Source: Deltaproteobacteria bacterium
Lineage (GTDB): Bacteria > Desulfobacterota > Binatia > UBA9968
Direction of reading: 5' to 3'
DNA: 40,562 bases
Assembly (NCBI GenBank): GCA_009692615.1
Contig: SHYW01000039.1
Span: 1 to 40,562 of the forward strand
The notes under the pieces were generated by a model that did no database searches, was not told the origin of the DNA, and was given only the letters and a program-made list of their open reading frames with translations. How positions within the stretch are numbered: the stretch's first letter is position 1; each line of letters begins with the position of its first letter. Position numbers and translations under genes: made by a program. Shown here piece by piece: positions 40,415 to 40,562 of this stretch.

Positions 40415-40562
40415 CATAAGGAATCTCTGAACAAGTCATCTAGCAAGTCGTCTAATAACGAAGAGCAGAAAGACCGACAAGGTGAGGCGGGAGGAAAGAG
40501 CGTGGGGGAGCAGACAACGTTTGCGAGTTTGGCGTGGGCGAGAAAGAAAAAGCAGAGCAAGC
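40415..40562 (+). mobile_element. Left end of an IS5-like insertion sequence (cut by window edge)
   Basis: AAGGAATCTCTGAACAAGTC (40418-40437) has the look of an IS5-type terminal inverted repeat. About 65 nt further comes GGAGGA and a GTG start of a transposase-like frame. The exact left boundary and target duplication cannot be fixed without the other end. Confidence 0.5.
40502..40562 (+). CDS. Transposase, N-terminal fragment (IS5-like), truncated by window end
   Basis: The frame from GTG 40502 reads MGEQTTFASLAWARKKKQSK. This resembles the first residues of IS5-family DDE transposases, which often begin with Q-T-T-F-A-S-L and a basic stretch. GGAGGA lies six bases upstream. Only 20 codons are present, so the family call rests on this resemblance and on the nearby terminal-repeat-like sequence. 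Confidence 0.55.
   Translation, partial: MGEQTTFASLAWARKKKQSK

Overview
The window reads as a piece of a GC-rich chromosome from an uncultured Gram-negative bacterium. Evidence for an outer membrane is a TonB/ExbB/ExbD set, a type IV pilus secretin (PilQ), and lipoproteins. The gene mix (orphan NitT/TauT transporter parts, CapA-like, VOC and VAO-type proteins, a pilMNOPQ-aro operon, many short intergenic repeats) is typical of metagenome-derived lineages of the former Deltaproteobacteria and neighbours such as Binatota or Tectomicrobia. That placement is inference. No rRNA, tRNA, CRISPR array or prophage was seen.

Layout. 1-8.7 kb is a loose collection: a periplasmic solute-binding protein, a CapA-like phosphoesterase, a ClpX-type zinc finger/HEPN fusion flanked by a REPIN-like repeat, a TcuA-like flavoprotein, a NitT/TauT-type binding protein broken by a one-base slip in a run of nine A/T, a small VOC protein, a cupin, and a TrkA-N/DHH phosphoesterase. 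8.9-11.2 kb holds an M24-fold protein that has lost most metal ligands and a two-domain VOC protein. 11.4-17.2 kb is a five-gene minus-strand operon behind a good sigma70 promoter: BchE-like B12/radical SAM protein, SDR, VAO-family flavoprotein, haem-oxygenase-fold (diiron) protein and class-II-type methyltransferase. It looks like an uncharacterised small-molecule pathway. 17.4-24.6 kb carries an orphan ABC permease, a UPF0182 membrane protein, a TVP38/VTT membrane protein, UppP and an ArnT-like glycosyltransferase.

24.9-29.5 kb is a plus-strand set: two secreted proteins made of D-x-N-x-D-G repeats (one a lipoprotein with a glycine zipper), then TonB, ExbB and ExbD. The likely theme is a proton-motive-force-driven envelope machine with calcium-binding repeat partners. 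A VWA protein and a small coiled-coil secreted protein follow.

31.8-40.3 kb is one long minus-strand operon: XRE regulator, pilM, pilN, pilO, pilP, pilQ, aroC, aroK, aroB, aroQ. It couples type IV pilus alignment and secretin genes to the shikimate pathway. pilQ appears frameshifted twice. The window ends inside the first codons of an IS5-like transposase inserted just upstream of this operon.

Repeats are a second theme. At least five intergenic sites carry degenerate tandem arrays of period 7, 8 or 9, most of them in two opposite-facing arms that would fold into long hairpins. Two REPIN-like pairs share a GTAGGATGG...CCATC core. A 36-bp perfect palindrome sits against a ribosome binding site.
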